Assembly: GCF_023347295.1 (NCBI RefSeq) | Contig: NZ_CP094469.1 | Span: 930,001 to 994,000, forward strand | DNA length: 64,000 nt | Direction: 5' to 3' | Origin: Faecalibacterium sp. I3-3-33 | GTDB taxonomy: Bacteria > Bacillota > Clostridia > Oscillospirales > Ruminococcaceae | Shown here: positions 15,133 through 23,373 of the stretch, piece by piece | Layout of the letters: each line of letters starts with the position of its first letter | How positions within the stretch are numbered: the stretch's first letter is position 1 | Notes under the pieces: generated by a model | What the model was told of the DNA's origin: nothing | Seen by the model: the letters and a program-made list of their open reading frames with translations, nothing else | The model's database searches: none | Translations under genes and position numbers: made by a program

Positions 15133-15645
15133 ATGATTCAGAAGCATTGCTTTGAATGCGGTACGGCATTGATTGAAAAAGAACTGGAAGAAGAGGGCAT
15201 TGTGCCTTATTGCCCGAAATGCCAGCAATACCGGTTCCCGATGTACAATGTGGCAGTCAGCATGATTGTTGTGGATGAGGAAACCGGGAAAATTCTGCTC
15301 ATCCAGCAGTACGGCAAGCCCTCTTATATTCTGGTGGCTGGATATGTGAACCGCGGTGAGGCAGAAGAACACGCCGTGGTGCGGGAAGTCCGGGAAGAAA
15401 CCGGGTTGGAAGTAGAGCACCTCCGGTTCAACCGTACCAAGTTTTTTGAGCCGTCCAACACGCTGATGTGCAACTTTACGGCTTTCGTCAGAACCGCAAA
15501 GGCGCTGCATATCAACCACGAAGTGGACCGCTGCAAGTGGTTCACCCCACAGGAAGCCAGAGAAAACATCCGTCCCAACAGCCTTGCAGCGGAATTTTTG
15601 AATGCGTATCTGGACGAAGTGGGGAATAAGCCGATGGAGATGTGA
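15133..15645 (+). CDS. Nudix hydrolase with N-terminal zinc ribbon
   Basis: The 170-residue protein begins with a zinc-ribbon (CFECGTAL ... YCPKCQQY), as in NudC-like NADH pyrophosphatases, followed by a Nudix box GYVNRGEAEEHAVVREVREE with TGLEV (GX5EX7REUXEEXGU). Substrates of this group include NADH, nucleoside diphosphate derivatives and NAD-capped RNA; which one applies here is unknown. It overlaps the transcription unit of the HD phosphohydrolase (three-base gap). A promoter with palindromic operator for the next gene begins about 65 bases later. Confidence 0.92.
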   Translation: MIQKHCFECGTALIEKELEEEGIVPYCPKCQQYRFPMYNVAVSMIVVDEETGKILLIQQYGKPSYILVAGYVNRGEAEEHAVVREVREETGLEVEHLRFNRTKFFEPSNTLMCNFTAFVRTAKALHINHEVDRCKWFTPQEARENIRPNSLAAEFLNAYLDEVGNKPMEM

Positions 15646-15710
15646 TTCGTGGCTGTGCCGCGGGAATTTTGACGGAGAGTATGGAAAAAAGTTGGTTCGG
15701 CCTGTTTCGG

Positions 15711-15766
15711 TTGACTTTTTTATAAAGAATCGATATATTGATACTATATAGTATCAATAAGTATCA
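15711..15766 (+). promoter_or_regulatory. Promoter overlapped by perfect 20-bp palindromic operator
   Basis: TTGACT (15711-15716) and TATATT (15734-15739) have a 17-bp spacer. A perfect palindrome, TTGATACTAT followed by ATAGTATCAA (15738-15757), overlaps the -10, and a third half-site AGTATCAA follows at 15759-15766. The arrangement predicts strong repression by a dimeric regulator. Confidence 0.75.
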
Positions 15767-15783
15767 ACTACGAGGTGGACAGA

Positions 15784-16005
15784 ATGGATGGGGCACAGTT
15801 TGCTAAAATGCTTTCAGATAAGCATTTGTTTGAACTCAATCGGATGGAGCACAAGTACTCGACTGTCAGCGTCAAAGAATTTGCCGAATTGCTGCGGCAA
15901 AACTTTGCGCAGCCTCTGCCGTTGACTGATTTTTCTGGAAATAAGCTGTTTTACCTGCCGAACCTCGCGCAAATTTCAACAAATGGTATACAGAAAACAG
16001 AATAG
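15784..16005 (+). CDS. Small hypothetical protein behind palindromic operator
   Basis: I do not recognise this 73-residue protein. ATG 15784 follows GAGGTGG; a GTG nine bases upstream is also in frame. The product is soluble, with a helical N-terminal half (FAKMLSDKHLFELNRMEHKY) and SVKEFAELLRQNFAQPLPLT. The promoter carries a perfect 20-bp palindrome, so expression is probably tightly controlled, perhaps by its own product or by a regulator elsewhere. It could be an antitoxin or a small regulator, but no clear DNA-binding motif is visible. Confidence 0.55.
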   Translation: MDGAQFAKMLSDKHLFELNRMEHKYSTVSVKEFAELLRQNFAQPLPLTDFSGNKLFYLPNLAQISTNGIQKTE

Positions 16006-16181
16006 AATCATCTTCGATGTCTCGTTGGGAAACTAACGGGGTATTTTTTGCCCAAATTCGGCTGTATAGAACACTGAAAAATCAAAACGAACCGTAGGTA
16101 GTCCTGCAAGGACAACTAAAGTGCGCCTATGAGGCCGACGCGAAATCGGAGGATTCTTGTTAAACTTACTATACTATACCA

Positions 16182-16210
16182 TTGCAAAAAAAAAGTGAGC
16201 ACGATATAAT
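16182..16210 (+). promoter_or_regulatory. Near-consensus promoter without following ORF
   Basis: TTGCAA (16182-16187) and consensus TATAAT (16205-16210) with a 17-bp spacer. No open frame starts before the terminator at 16355, which points to a non-coding transcript. Confidence 0.65.
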
Positions 16211-16216
16211 ATGGAT

Positions 16217-16376
16217 AAGAAGGCAAAAATCACCGCAATGGTGTGAAAATAGATTTTGGCTGTTTCCATAAGGAGTAGATCGAGAGGTGTTATCCTCAGT
16301 GGCTGAAAGCGCAGATGTGTGATGCTTGCAGCAAGCTATTTGTATAAGCCGAAAGGCCGCAGAAATGCGGCTTTTC
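16217..16376 (+). ncRNA. Candidate structured small RNA, about 160 nt
   Basis: The stretch runs from a near-consensus promoter to a terminator (GCCGCA-GAAA-TGCGGC-TTTT). Internal pairings include GCAAAAATC with GATTTTGGC enclosing CACC-GCAAT-GGTG, AGAGG-TGTTAT-CCTCA, and GCTTG-CAG-CAAGC. Parts (AAGGAGTAGATCGAGAGG, GGCTGAAAGC) faintly recall T-box stem I, but no GGTGG antiterminator sequence is present, so no class is assigned. Confidence 0.4.
16355..16376 (+). terminator. Terminator of candidate small RNA
   Basis: GCCGCA (16356-16361), GAAA loop, TGCGGC (16366-16371), TTTT. Confidence 0.65.
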
Positions 16377-16389
16377 CTAAATGCATGAA

Positions 16390-16441
16390 ATTAGCAGAGC
16401 CTAACTTGTAAATGTGCGCGTGCTGGTTAGATAAAACTAAC
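16390..16441 (+). promoter_or_regulatory. Tandem GTTAG-N6-CTAAC inverted repeats (metal-box-like)
   Basis: ATTAG-N6-CTAAC at 16390-16405 and GTTAG-N6-CTAAC at 16426-16441, spaced 36 bp, immediately before the methyltransferase operon. The same repeat precedes the ZIP transporter, another methyltransferase and the DUF454 gene. It resembles DtxR/MntR-family operators (TTAG...CTAA). Confidence 0.6.
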
Positions 16442-16460
16442 TATAAAAGGAGAGACAGCA

Positions 16461-17075
16461 ATGCGAGAACACAAGAATTTCTGGGACAGAAATGCAGGTC
16501 TGTATGACTGCTTTATGCGAAAAGACAGGGCAGTATACGAGAAAATGTATGAGCTGATCCGTCCGGTCGTGAAAGACAAAACAGTGCTGGAGGTGGCTAC
16601 CGGAACGGGACTGATCGCCAGGCACATCGTAAAAGCAGCGGCACACATCGAGGCGACGGATGCCTCTCCGGAAATGATTACAGAGGCCAAACGGGGGAAT
16701 TACTCTGCGAAGCTGCGTTTTTCCGTGCAGGATATGTTTTCTCTGCCATACGCGAGCAAATCATTCGATGTGGTAATCGTATCAAACGCACTGCACATTG
16801 TGCCTCAGCCAGAAAAATCACTGCGAGAGATCAAACGGGTGCTGAAGGATGACGGTGTGCTGATTGCGCCTACCTTTACGCACGCAGAAAACTCATTTCT
16901 CGGTAAGATCAAAGCCTTTTTCATGAATCTGGCAGGCTTTCCTCTCCACAGCAAGTGGACGAGTGAAGAATACCTAAAATTTCTGCAACAGAATGATTGG
17001 ACAGTGCGAAAAAGTGTTGTTCTAAAGGCCTCTTTTCCGCTGACCTATACGGAATGTGTGAAATCGGAGGTGTGA
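16461..17075 (+). CDS. Class I SAM-dependent methyltransferase (UbiE-like)
   Basis: The 204-residue protein has motif I VLEVATGTGLIARH (residues about 42-55), an acidic strand IEATDASPEM, and SFDVVIVSNALHIV, followed by LREIKRVLKDDGVLIAPTF, the normal order for small-molecule methyltransferases. No membrane segment is seen. ATG 16461 follows AAAGGAGAG. The second methyltransferase starts one base after its stop and an esterase follows, so the three form an operon controlled by the two metal-box-like repeats. Substrate unknown. Confidence 0.9.
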   Translation: MREHKNFWDRNAGLYDCFMRKDRAVYEKMYELIRPVVKDKTVLEVATGTGLIARHIVKAAAHIEATDASPEMITEAKRGNYSAKLRFSVQDMFSLPYASKSFDVVIVSNALHIVPQPEKSLREIKRVLKDDGVLIAPTFTHAENSFLGKIKAFFMNLAGFPLHSKWTSEEYLKFLQQNDWTVRKSVVLKASFPLTYTECVKSEV

Positions 17076-17076
17076 T

Positions 17077-17685
17077 ATGTCCTTCTTTGAAAACACCCGC
17101 AAGCCCGTAGGCTTTAGCGGGAAGATCATGGTTGCCATGATGAACTTTGGACACAGTGCAATGGCAGCGTGGGGATTGCATTTTTTGCAGCCTGCCCCGG
17201 ATGCCATGGTGCTGGACTGCGGCTGCGGCGGTGGGGCGAACATTAAAACGCTGTTGAAACTGTGTCCCAAAGGCAAGGTGCAGGGCATCGACTACTCAGC
17301 CGTCAGCGTGGAAAAAGCGCGAAAAGTCAATGCCAGAGCCATTGCGGCGGGACGGTGTACCGTGCAACAGGCAAGTGTGGCAGAGCTGCCGTTTGAAGCG
17401 GAGCAGTTTGATGCGGTGACCGCCTTTGAAACGGTCTATTTCTGGCCGGAGCTTGCACAGAATTTCAGAGAGGTTTATCGAGTACTGAAGCCCGGCGGAA
17501 TCTTTTTCATCTGTAACGAAGCAAACGGCGAAACGACAAAAGACGACAAATGGACGCAGATCATCGATGGCATGACCATCTATACAGATACTGCACTGAA
17601 AGAGTATCTGGAAAAAGCAGGATTTTGTAAGATCCAGAGCTACAAAAATAAAAAGGGATGGCTGTGCGTTACAGCGCGGAAATGA
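17077..17685 (+). CDS. Class I SAM-dependent methyltransferase
   Basis: The 202-residue protein has VLDCGCGGGANIKTLLKLCP as motif I, GIDYSAVSVEKARK with the acidic residue of motif II, and YRVLKPGGIFFICNEANGET. It is unlike its neighbour in detail, so the pair is not a recent tandem duplication. The N-terminal SGKIMVAMMNFGHSAMAAWG places a helix over the cofactor, as in methyltransferases acting on lipids or small ligands. Middle gene of the operon at 16461-18606; its start lies one base past the preceding stop with GGAGG upstream. Confidence 0.9.
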   Translation: MSFFENTRKPVGFSGKIMVAMMNFGHSAMAAWGLHFLQPAPDAMVLDCGCGGGANIKTLLKLCPKGKVQGIDYSAVSVEKARKVNARAIAAGRCTVQQASVAELPFEAEQFDAVTAFETVYFWPELAQNFREVYRVLKPGGIFFICNEANGETTKDDKWTQIIDGMTIYTDTALKEYLEKAGFCKIQSYKNKKGWLCVTARK

Positions 17686-17700
17686 GAGGAGAAAAAAGCC

Positions 17701-18606
17701 ATGAGCATTTTTGCATCCATCCTGCGGGCAGTGTATAGACTCTCCGGAGTGAAAAAGTCTTTCACACTGCCAGAGAACGAACTGCGAATGGAAATTGAAA
17801 AGCAGAACCGACATCGCGGCGTTTTTACGCCGACCGACCACAAGGCATATTATGAGACGATTACAGTCAACGGCTTTCCATGCCTGATCGTACGTGAAAA
17901 TCCGAATCCGTCAAAGTGCGCCATCCTCTATTTCTTTGGCGGCGGTATGGTGATCGGCCCGGACAAGGGCAATCTGCCAGTCATGCGTAAGCTGTGCCGT
18001 GAAACCGACTGCGATGTGTGGTTTCCATTCTACCCGCTCTGCATGGAGCATTGTATCACCGAAACCTACGAAATGGTCTATGAATGCTACCGCAGAATGA
18101 TCGGAATCTACGGCGGCGGGAATGTCAGCACCTGCGGCTTTTCCTCCGGCGGCGCACTGGCTCTGGGGATTGCAGCGCACAATAATGCGCAGCCGGAGCC
18201 GTTGCCACAGCCACGGCATATCGTTGCCGTATCACCCGGCGAAGTGCCATGGAACGATGGCGAAAAAACGCGGATGAAGGCATTGAATGAAAGAGACGTT
18301 TCCATCGATTATGCCTTTATGGTGACGGTGGAGAAGTTTATGCGGCATGGCTGTAAGAATGTGCCGGACTATATGCTCTCCGGCTCCCGGGGGAATTTTA
18401 CCGGCGTTGGCGATATTCACTTCTTCTATTCTGCGGATGAGGTGCTATACGGTGCGCTGCCGGACTTTAAGGAGGCCTGCAAACGGGCAAAGGTTCCCTA
18501 TACAGTGTCCGCCCGCCCGAAGATGGTGCATTGCTACTGTATGCTGCCGATCTTCAAGGAGGCAAAAGAGGACTTCGCAAAGATCGTGGATTTTTTGAAG
18601 AGATGA
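17701..18606 (+). CDS. Alpha/beta hydrolase, hormone-sensitive-lipase-like esterase
   Basis: The 301-residue protein has the HSL-family layout: an oxyanion loop YFFGGGMVIGP in place of the usual HGGG, a nucleophile elbow GFSSGGALALG, and late Asp/His candidates in FYSADEVLYG and MVHCYCMLP. Replacement of the first oxyanion His by Phe is a deviation that may alter activity. It likely hydrolyses a small ester. Third gene of the operon with two methyltransferases; start after GAGGAGAAAAAAGCC. Confidence 0.82.
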   Translation: MSIFASILRAVYRLSGVKKSFTLPENELRMEIEKQNRHRGVFTPTDHKAYYETITVNGFPCLIVRENPNPSKCAILYFFGGGMVIGPDKGNLPVMRKLCRETDCDVWFPFYPLCMEHCITETYEMVYECYRRMIGIYGGGNVSTCGFSSGGALALGIAAHNNAQPEPLPQPRHIVAVSPGEVPWNDGEKTRMKALNERDVSIDYAFMVTVEKFMRHGCKNVPDYMLSGSRGNFTGVGDIHFFYSADEVLYGALPDFKEACKRAKVPYTVSARPKMVHCYCMLPIFKEAKEDFAKIVDFLKR

Positions 18607-18655
18607 GACCGGAACCGGGCGCGTGATGATTGAAACACGGAGGGAAGGCCATGAG

Positions 18656-18818
18656 CATAAGCGGACGGATTGGTTCGTCCTTATGAAAGGACCAGGTTCT
18701 TCACGCCGCCCTACGAGACGGTTTCCAGCCTGAAGGCGCGGCTGGAAGGAATGTATGCGGATGTGGATATGGGAAATCTGAAAAGTATGGCATGGTTTGT
18801 CTGTCGAAAAGCGGGTTA
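18656..18818 (+). pseudogene. 3' tail of a methyltransferase gene (paralogue of 56085 gene)
   Basis: Read with a small internal change, the stretch encodes KRTDWFV, then GFFTPPYETVSSLKARLEGM and LKSMAWFVCRKAG before a stop, matching the last 50 residues of the methyltransferase at 56085-56771 (KRTDWFV...GFFTPPYETAFSLKKRLEEMY...VKSMAWFVCRK). About nine codons between the two parts are altered and the frame is broken, and the rest of the gene is absent. It is a leftover tail. Confidence 0.8.
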
Positions 18819-18870
18819 AATCTGAGATGGTCTCATGCACGCAAGAAAGAACAAGGAGGGAGGCAATCAG

Positions 18871-19341
18871 ATGAAGGACAACGAGCTTCTATTCGACCGC
18901 AACTGCCATGTGCTATATTCCAAACCCTGCAAAAAGGAAATTCTGGCGAAAATCGCCCTGCACTATCCGGAAGCAGAGTGGGAGACAGTATGGGAAAAGG
19001 TGCAGCGGCAGTACGCGGTCTTTCTCTCCGACTGGCGCACCGACCTCGGCGGTAAAAAGAATTTTCACAACGGCGTAGGCGGCACCTACGACTGCATCGC
19101 CATTATGTGCTATTACGATGTGTGCCGGGATGTGACCACATTCCGTGAAATTGAAGAGATGGAGGAAAAACTGATTCTTCCAACTTTCCGCAAGCTGAAA
19201 TTTGTGGACTGCAACAAGCCGTTCTGGAGGAAGCTGATGTACAAGGCGTTTGTTCGTGCGAAAAGCGGCTGCGACAAATGGCACGATTACGAGATGTCGG
19301 TTGCGCCTTATGAAACCGACAAGCCTATTTATCCCGGCTGA
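18871..19341 (+). CDS. L-2-amino-thiazoline-4-carboxylic acid hydrolase family protein
   Basis: The 156-residue protein has the features of the ATC-hydrolase-like family: an N-terminal helical half and a central NGVGGTYDCIAIMCYYDVCR followed by FVDCNKPFWRKLMYKAFV. Named members open the thiazoline ring on the way to cysteine, but most relatives have unproven activity. ATG 18871 is preferred because AAGGAGGGAGG stands just upstream. The neighbouring methyltransferase tail and the ABC ATPase tail indicate a rearranged region. Alternative: a generic metal-independent hydrolase. Confidence 0.65.
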   Translation: MKDNELLFDRNCHVLYSKPCKKEILAKIALHYPEAEWETVWEKVQRQYAVFLSDWRTDLGGKKNFHNGVGGTYDCIAIMCYYDVCRDVTTFREIEEMEEKLILPTFRKLKFVDCNKPFWRKLMYKAFVRAKSGCDKWHDYEMSVAPYETDKPIYPG

Positions 19342-19347
19342 TAAAAA

Positions 19348-19500
19348 AATAAAACCGTCCTCATCATCGCCCACCGGATGCGCACTGTTTCCAGTGCAGA
19401 TAAGATTGTGGTGCTCAAAGATGGAGTAGTAGCAGAACAGGGATCACCTGCACAGTTGCTGCATACGATGAAACCACCATCATTGAAGATCTGTATTTGA
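19348..19500 (+). pseudogene. 3' tail of an ABC transporter ATP-binding gene
   Basis: Seven bases after the preceding stop the sequence reads KTVLIIAHRMRTVSSADKIV then VLKDGVVAEQGSPAQLLHT and ends at a TGA. This is the H-loop (AHR) and D-loop-proximal end of an export-type ABC ATPase. Everything upstream, including Walker A and B, is missing. Confidence 0.85.
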
Positions 19501-19593
19501 AAAAAAGTTGTCTAGGAATTGACATCGTGCAGAGTTCATGGTCACCATACAAGAAAGTGACCGCCCAGTGAAAGTGTATTCACAGAAAGATAA

Positions 19594-19626
19594 GAGGCAT
19601 CCGACTCAGAATCGGGTGCCTCATTT
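19594..19626 (+). terminator. Terminator after gene tails
   Basis: GAGGCATCCGA (19594-19604) pairs with TCGGGTGCCTC (19612-19622), then ATTTTG. It may have belonged to the lost ABC transporter gene. Confidence 0.7.
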
Positions 19627-19628
19627 TG

Positions 19629-19740
19629 TCATGCAAAGTTTTCCTGAATGATCTTTCCCCAAGGCAGCATCTGGTCGAGACGCTCCGGGTGGGTCAGGAT
19701 CTCCATGTCAGGCAGATTCTCAAAAAGGAACTGCTATAAA
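19629..19740 (-). pseudogene. C-terminal remnant of an IS66-type transposase
   Basis: On the minus strand the stretch reads SSFLFENLPDMEILTHPERL then DQMLPWGKIIQENFA and a stop. This resembles the C-terminal end of IS66-family transposases (lP...p..Ld.lLPW). No terminal inverted repeat or rest of the gene is present. It lies directly downstream of argG. Confidence 0.65.
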
Positions 19741-19745
19741 CTACT

Positions 19746-20969
19746 TCATTGCCCTTCTTTTTCGCTGTTTACGATGGCCTGCACCTTGGTGGGCAGACCA
19801 TAGATGCTGATGAAGCCGGTGGCATCGCTCTGCTTGTAGTCGCCGCCTGCGGCAAAGGTGGCGATGTCTTCACGATACAGAGAGAACGGCGACCAGACCC
19901 CTGCATTGATGAGGTTGCCCTTGTACAGTTCCAGACGCACCTTGCCGGTGACATGCTCCTGTGTGGAGGTGACAAAGGCACTCAGAGCTTTGCGCAGCGG
20001 GCTGAACCACTGGCCATCATACACCAGTTCGCCAAAGGTGATGGCCAGCTCACGCTTCTTGTGGGCGGTGAGCTTGTCCAGCGTCAGAGTTTCCAGCACT
20101 TCGTGGGCTTTGTACAGGATGGTGCCGCCGGGGGTCTCATAGACGCCGCGGCTCTTCATGCCCACAAGACGGTTCTCCACTACATCGTACAGGCCGATGC
20201 CGTTGCGTCCGCCGATCTCATTCAGCTTTGCGATGATGGCAGCGGGCTTCAGCTTCTCGCCGTTCAGAGCCACAGGAGCGCCCTTTTCAAATTCCAGCTC
20301 CACGAACTCGGACTTGTCCGGTGCGGTCTTGGGACTGACACCCAATTCGAGGAAGCCGGCCTTATCGTACTGAGGCTCGTTGCCTGGGTCTTCCAGATCA
20401 AGACCCTCGTGGCTCAGGTGCCACAGGTTCTTGTCCTTGGAGTAGTTGGTCTCGCGGCTGATCTTCAGCGGGATGTGATGAGCCTCGGCATAGTCGATCT
20501 CCTCATCGCGGCTCTGGATGTCCCACTCGCGCCACGGGGTGATGATCTTCAGGTTGGGTGCAAAGTGCATGATGGCCAGCTCAAAGCGCACCTGATCGTT
20601 GCCTTTGCCGGTGCTGCCGTGGCAGACCGCATCCGCACCCTCGGCGCGGGCAATCTCCACCACGCGTTTTGCCAAAATGGGGCGGGCAAAGCTGGTGCCC
20701 AGCAGATAACCCTCGTAATCTGCCCCGGCCTGCATGGTGGGAATGACGTAATCCTCCACAAATTCATCGGTCAGGTCTTCGATGTACAGCTTGGATGCGC
20801 CGCTTGCCTTGGCACGCTCTTCCAAGCCTTCCAGCTCACCCTTCTGCCCCACGTTGCCGCACACGGCAATGACCTCGCAGTTGTTGTAGTGCTCTTTCAG
20901 CCACGGGATGATAATCGATGTGTCCAGACCGCCGGAATATGCCAGCACGACCTTTTTGACCTCAGACAT
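19746..20969 (-). CDS. argG: Argininosuccinate synthase
   Basis: The 407-residue enzyme joins citrulline and aspartate with ATP in arginine synthesis. It has the PP-loop [18 protein letters not shown] at the N-terminus, [33 protein letters not shown] and [11 protein letters not shown], all expected for ArgG, and full length. No argH or other arginine genes are adjacent, so it is isolated from its pathway partners. The start at 20969 has GGAGG upstream (minus strand), and a promoter with TTTACA/TATAAC lies at 21043-21071. Downstream there is only an IS66 remnant. Confidence 0.98.
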   Translation of the reverse strand: MSEVKKVVLAYSGGLDTSIIIPWLKEHYNNCEVIAVCGNVGQKGELEGLEERAKASGASKLYIEDLTDEFVEDYVIPTMQAGADYEGYLLGTSFARPILAKRVVEIARAEGADAVCHGSTGKGNDQVRFELAIMHFAPNLKIITPWREWDIQSRDEEIDYAEAHHIPLKISRETNYSKDKNLWHLSHEGLDLEDPGNEPQYDKAGFLELGVSPKTAPDKSEFVELEFEKGAPVALNGEKLKPAAIIAKLNEIGGRNGIGLYDVVENRLVGMKSRGVYETPGGTILYKAHEVLETLTLDKLTAHKKRELAITFGELVYDGQWFSPLRKALSAFVTSTQEHVTGKVRLELYKGNLINAGVWSPFSLYREDIATFAAGGDYKQSDATGFISIYGLPTKVQAIVNSEKEGQ

Positions 20970-21042
20970 AGGAACTGCCTCCGTTCAAACCAACTTATAT
21001 ACTTTTCGATTTCCCTCGTGCAATTTCATGATTGCAGTGTCC

Positions 21043-21071
21043 GTTATACGGTCACTTGGAAAATGTGTAAA
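21043..21071 (-). promoter_or_regulatory. Promoter of argG
   Basis: On the minus strand TTTACA (21071-21066) and TATAAC (21048-21043) have a 17-bp spacer, giving a 5' leader of about 65 bases. No clear ArgR box was recognised. Confidence 0.55.
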
Positions 21072-21172
21072 AAGTGTTCTGCATATAGCCGCAATATGAA
21101 AGCAGTATTTCACAGCGGGGCATTATGAATCTATAATAGTAGTTGGAAATAAACAGAAAGAGGGTCTTTTTG

Positions 21173-21925
21173 ATGGCAACGATATTTTCAAGGGAAGAAA
21201 AGGCAGAGGCACTGTTCGGGGAGATCCTGAAAAATCCAGAAGCCTGCCGACGCCTGATGGATACCTTCAACGACTCGCTGGACATGGCAGACGTACTGGA
21301 TGCGCCGGCCGTGAGTGCACAGCAGTTTGCCGCAGCGCTGTTCAATGCCTACGAGAACAAGGATCTGTCTGCCTTTCTGATGGCGATCTGCCAGCACAGT
21401 ATGTTTGACCTGCTACGGAACGCTGCCCTGATCCCGTTCAAATTCAACGCCGATGGTCAGCCGAACCCGGTGATCCTGACGGATGATGCCGGCGTTCTTT
21501 TGCCGAACAACAAATTTGCCGTGAGCAGCAAAGTATACGACCGGTTCATCCGGGTGTTCCAGAAGCAGGAAAAGGTAAAAATGTACCTTGCCAGCGGCTA
21601 CTGCAAGTATCACGGCTACGACGAAGGCTCGATGGATGTGGTGGAGTACCACTACAACCAGCATTTGGGGCTGCTGCTGATCTACGAACTGCCGGACACC
21701 GTGAAGCAGAAGGTAACGGAAGCGGAGGCCTACTCCACCGTCTGGGATATCCAGATGAAGCTGCAGCACGCACTGCCCCGTTCCGTGGTCTACTATGGAC
21801 AGGATACGCTCAAGGACAGCGGAACACGCTACGATGAACTTGGCGTTTTTCTACCGCTGGAACACTTTGCCGACCGGCTGGAACGCCATGTGGAAACTGC
21901 TACCAAGATCGTTTACGGCGAGTAA
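21173..21925 (+). CDS. Hypothetical protein, divergent from argG
   Basis: I do not recognise this 250-residue soluble protein. ATG 21173 is preferred (AGAGGG upstream); the frame extends ten codons further. It has an N-terminal helical part (SREEKAEALFGEILKNPEAC) and a C-terminal alpha/beta part (DVVEYHYNQHLGLLLIYELP, VVYYGQDTLKDSGTRYDELG). No catalytic motif, signal or membrane segment is evident. Codon use is like the neighbours, and it ends at a strong terminator. Confidence 0.75.
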   Translation: MATIFSREEKAEALFGEILKNPEACRRLMDTFNDSLDMADVLDAPAVSAQQFAAALFNAYENKDLSAFLMAICQHSMFDLLRNAALIPFKFNADGQPNPVILTDDAGVLLPNNKFAVSSKVYDRFIRVFQKQEKVKMYLASGYCKYHGYDEGSMDVVEYHYNQHLGLLLIYELPDTVKQKVTEAEAYSTVWDIQMKLQHALPRSVVYYGQDTLKDSGTRYDELGVFLPLEHFADRLERHVETATKIVYGE

Positions 21926-21971
21926 ACGCCCTGTAAACGAACTCCCTTTATAAGTGCATCACAGCAAAACA

Positions 21972-22010
21972 AAACGCAGCGAACCGTTAAAAGATTCGCT
22001 GCGTTTTGCC
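21972..22010 (+). terminator. Terminator between convergent 21173 gene and ThrE-type gene
   Basis: AAACGCAGCGAA (left arm near 21972-21983) pairs with TTCGCTGCGTTT (21995-22006), then TTGCC. Confidence 0.82.
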
Positions 22011-22038
22011 TTATATGGGAGAATGGAAATGCTGCACA

Positions 22039-23373
22039 TCAGGTGCAATAACGGAAAGTCTTGTCAGTGACAATACGGGCGAAGATCAGCCCTAACGGCA
22101 GTGCCACGATGATGAGAATGGCATTTGCAAACCATATGGCAGAGTCCATCAGAGACAGGATGCCCAGATTATAGATGGCACGGTAGAAATACAGTCCCGG
22201 TACCATGATAACGATGGACGGCACGGTGACGGAGATGCGGGGATAACCAACGGCGCTCTTCAGGCAGGAGGCCAGCAATCCGGACAGCAGTGCGCCCAGA
22301 AACGCTGCAATAGCGGGCGGAAAGCCCGCAAGGCTCACCAGCTCCAGCCGGAACGTGTTCGTTACCGCACCGATAAGGGCGGCGCAGACTGCCAGGTTCC
22401 GGGGACTGTTGAACATGAGCGAAAAGCCGAACACACCGCCAAAACTTGCCAGCAGCCGGAACACGATCTCTTCCGGGAGTGTCAGGCTCAGGGCAGGGAA
22501 CTGCACCGGCTGCAAATGCAGCAGCAGTGCCATGATCCAAGCCGTCATGGTTGCCACCAGAATGATGAGGATGGCGTAGGCCAGACGTTCCAGCCCGGAG
22601 CGCATATCCAGCTTGGCAAGGTCGATGCCGCTGGTAATGAACGGAAAGCCCGGAATGATGAAGAGCATGGAGCAGATATACCCCGCCTCGTGCTGCGCCG
22701 ATACGGCAAACAGCACCTCTGCCAGCTTCAGCAGGATGGCATACACGAGGCTTGCTGAACAGACCGACGCCGTAATGCCCAGAAACAGGGTGAAATGGTG
22801 CTTTGTCAGCTTGCACCGTACAAAGTTGCCGATACCTGCACCGCAGAAGGCACACAGCATTTCCACAATGCCGCCGCCAAGCAGAAAGGTGAAGCAGCCG
22901 CAGGCCAGTGCAGCTGCAAAGCCCAGCGCGATGGGCGAATACAAGCCGTGGAGGCGCTCGATCTCATCGAGGTGGCTGTGCAGTTCTTCGCCGGTCATAA
23001 ATTTTCCTTCCCGGTCGAAGTCGTTGACGAAATGCTCCAGTCGGTTCAGCCGGGAGGTATTCACGCCCGTATTTGTCAGACAGAGTGACTGGGTATAACA
23101 CTGGTCACCGTCAAAGCAGGTGAACTCAATGGACAACAGGCCGATGTCCGCTGTTGTTGTGACTCCCAGCTCCCGCGAAAGGGTGTTCATGGAGCTTCGG
23201 ACACGCCATGCGCCGGTGCCGCATTCCAGCAGCATCAGCCCGGTGCGTCCAATGACGGAGGCTTTTTCCACAAGCCCCGCCTCGGTAATGGGAACGCCCT
23301 TGCTGGCCGACGCATAGTCGTGCCAGTAGACTTCCATGTGATTTTTGATGATCTCACTTTGCCGTTGTCCCAT
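22039..23373 (-). CDS. ThrE-type threonine/serine exporter family membrane protein
   Basis: The 444-residue protein has a soluble N-terminal domain (about 1-160, including TTTADIGLLSIEF and FDREGKFMTGEEL) and roughly ten membrane helices, the layout of fused ThrE (DUF1212 plus DUF3815) exporters. The conserved FIIPGFPFITSGIDLAKLDM and VPGLYFYRAIYNLG segments of the two halves are both present. It probably exports threonine, serine or other small solutes by proton motive force. ATG at 23373 follows AAAGGAGGCTTTCCGGT on the minus strand. Confidence 0.9.
   Translation of the reverse strand: MGQRQSEIIKNHMEVYWHDYASASKGVPITEAGLVEKASVIGRTGLMLLECGTGAWRVRSSMNTLSRELGVTTTADIGLLSIEFTCFDGDQCYTQSLCLTNTGVNTSRLNRLEHFVNDFDREGKFMTGEELHSHLDEIERLHGLYSPIALGFAAALACGCFTFLLGGGIVEMLCAFCGAGIGNFVRCKLTKHHFTLFLGITASVCSASLVYAILLKLAEVLFAVSAQHEAGYICSMLFIIPGFPFITSGIDLAKLDMRSGLERLAYAILIILVATMTAWIMALLLHLQPVQFPALSLTLPEEIVFRLLASFGGVFGFSLMFNSPRNLAVCAALIGAVTNTFRLELVSLAGFPPAIAAFLGALLSGLLASCLKSAVGYPRISVTVPSIVIMVPGLYFYRAIYNLGILSLMDSAIWFANAILIIVALPLGLIFARIVTDKTFRYCT

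Larger units (their letters stand above)
16006..16460. other. Non-coding region with structured RNA candidate and metal-box operators
   Basis: Three small hairpins (GTCCTGCAAGGAC, GCCTATGAGGC, CCGACGCGAAATCGG) lie between 16094 and 16150. A strong promoter (16182-16210) is followed by a structured stretch ending in a terminator (16355-16376). Two GTTAG-like inverted repeats (16390-16405 and 16426-16441) precede the methyltransferase operon. No protein gene is seen. Confidence 0.6.

Noticed and set aside
16260..16330. T-box riboswitch
   Set aside because: Some stem-I-like words are present, but the conserved antiterminator GGTGG-containing element is missing and no synthetase or amino-acid gene follows.
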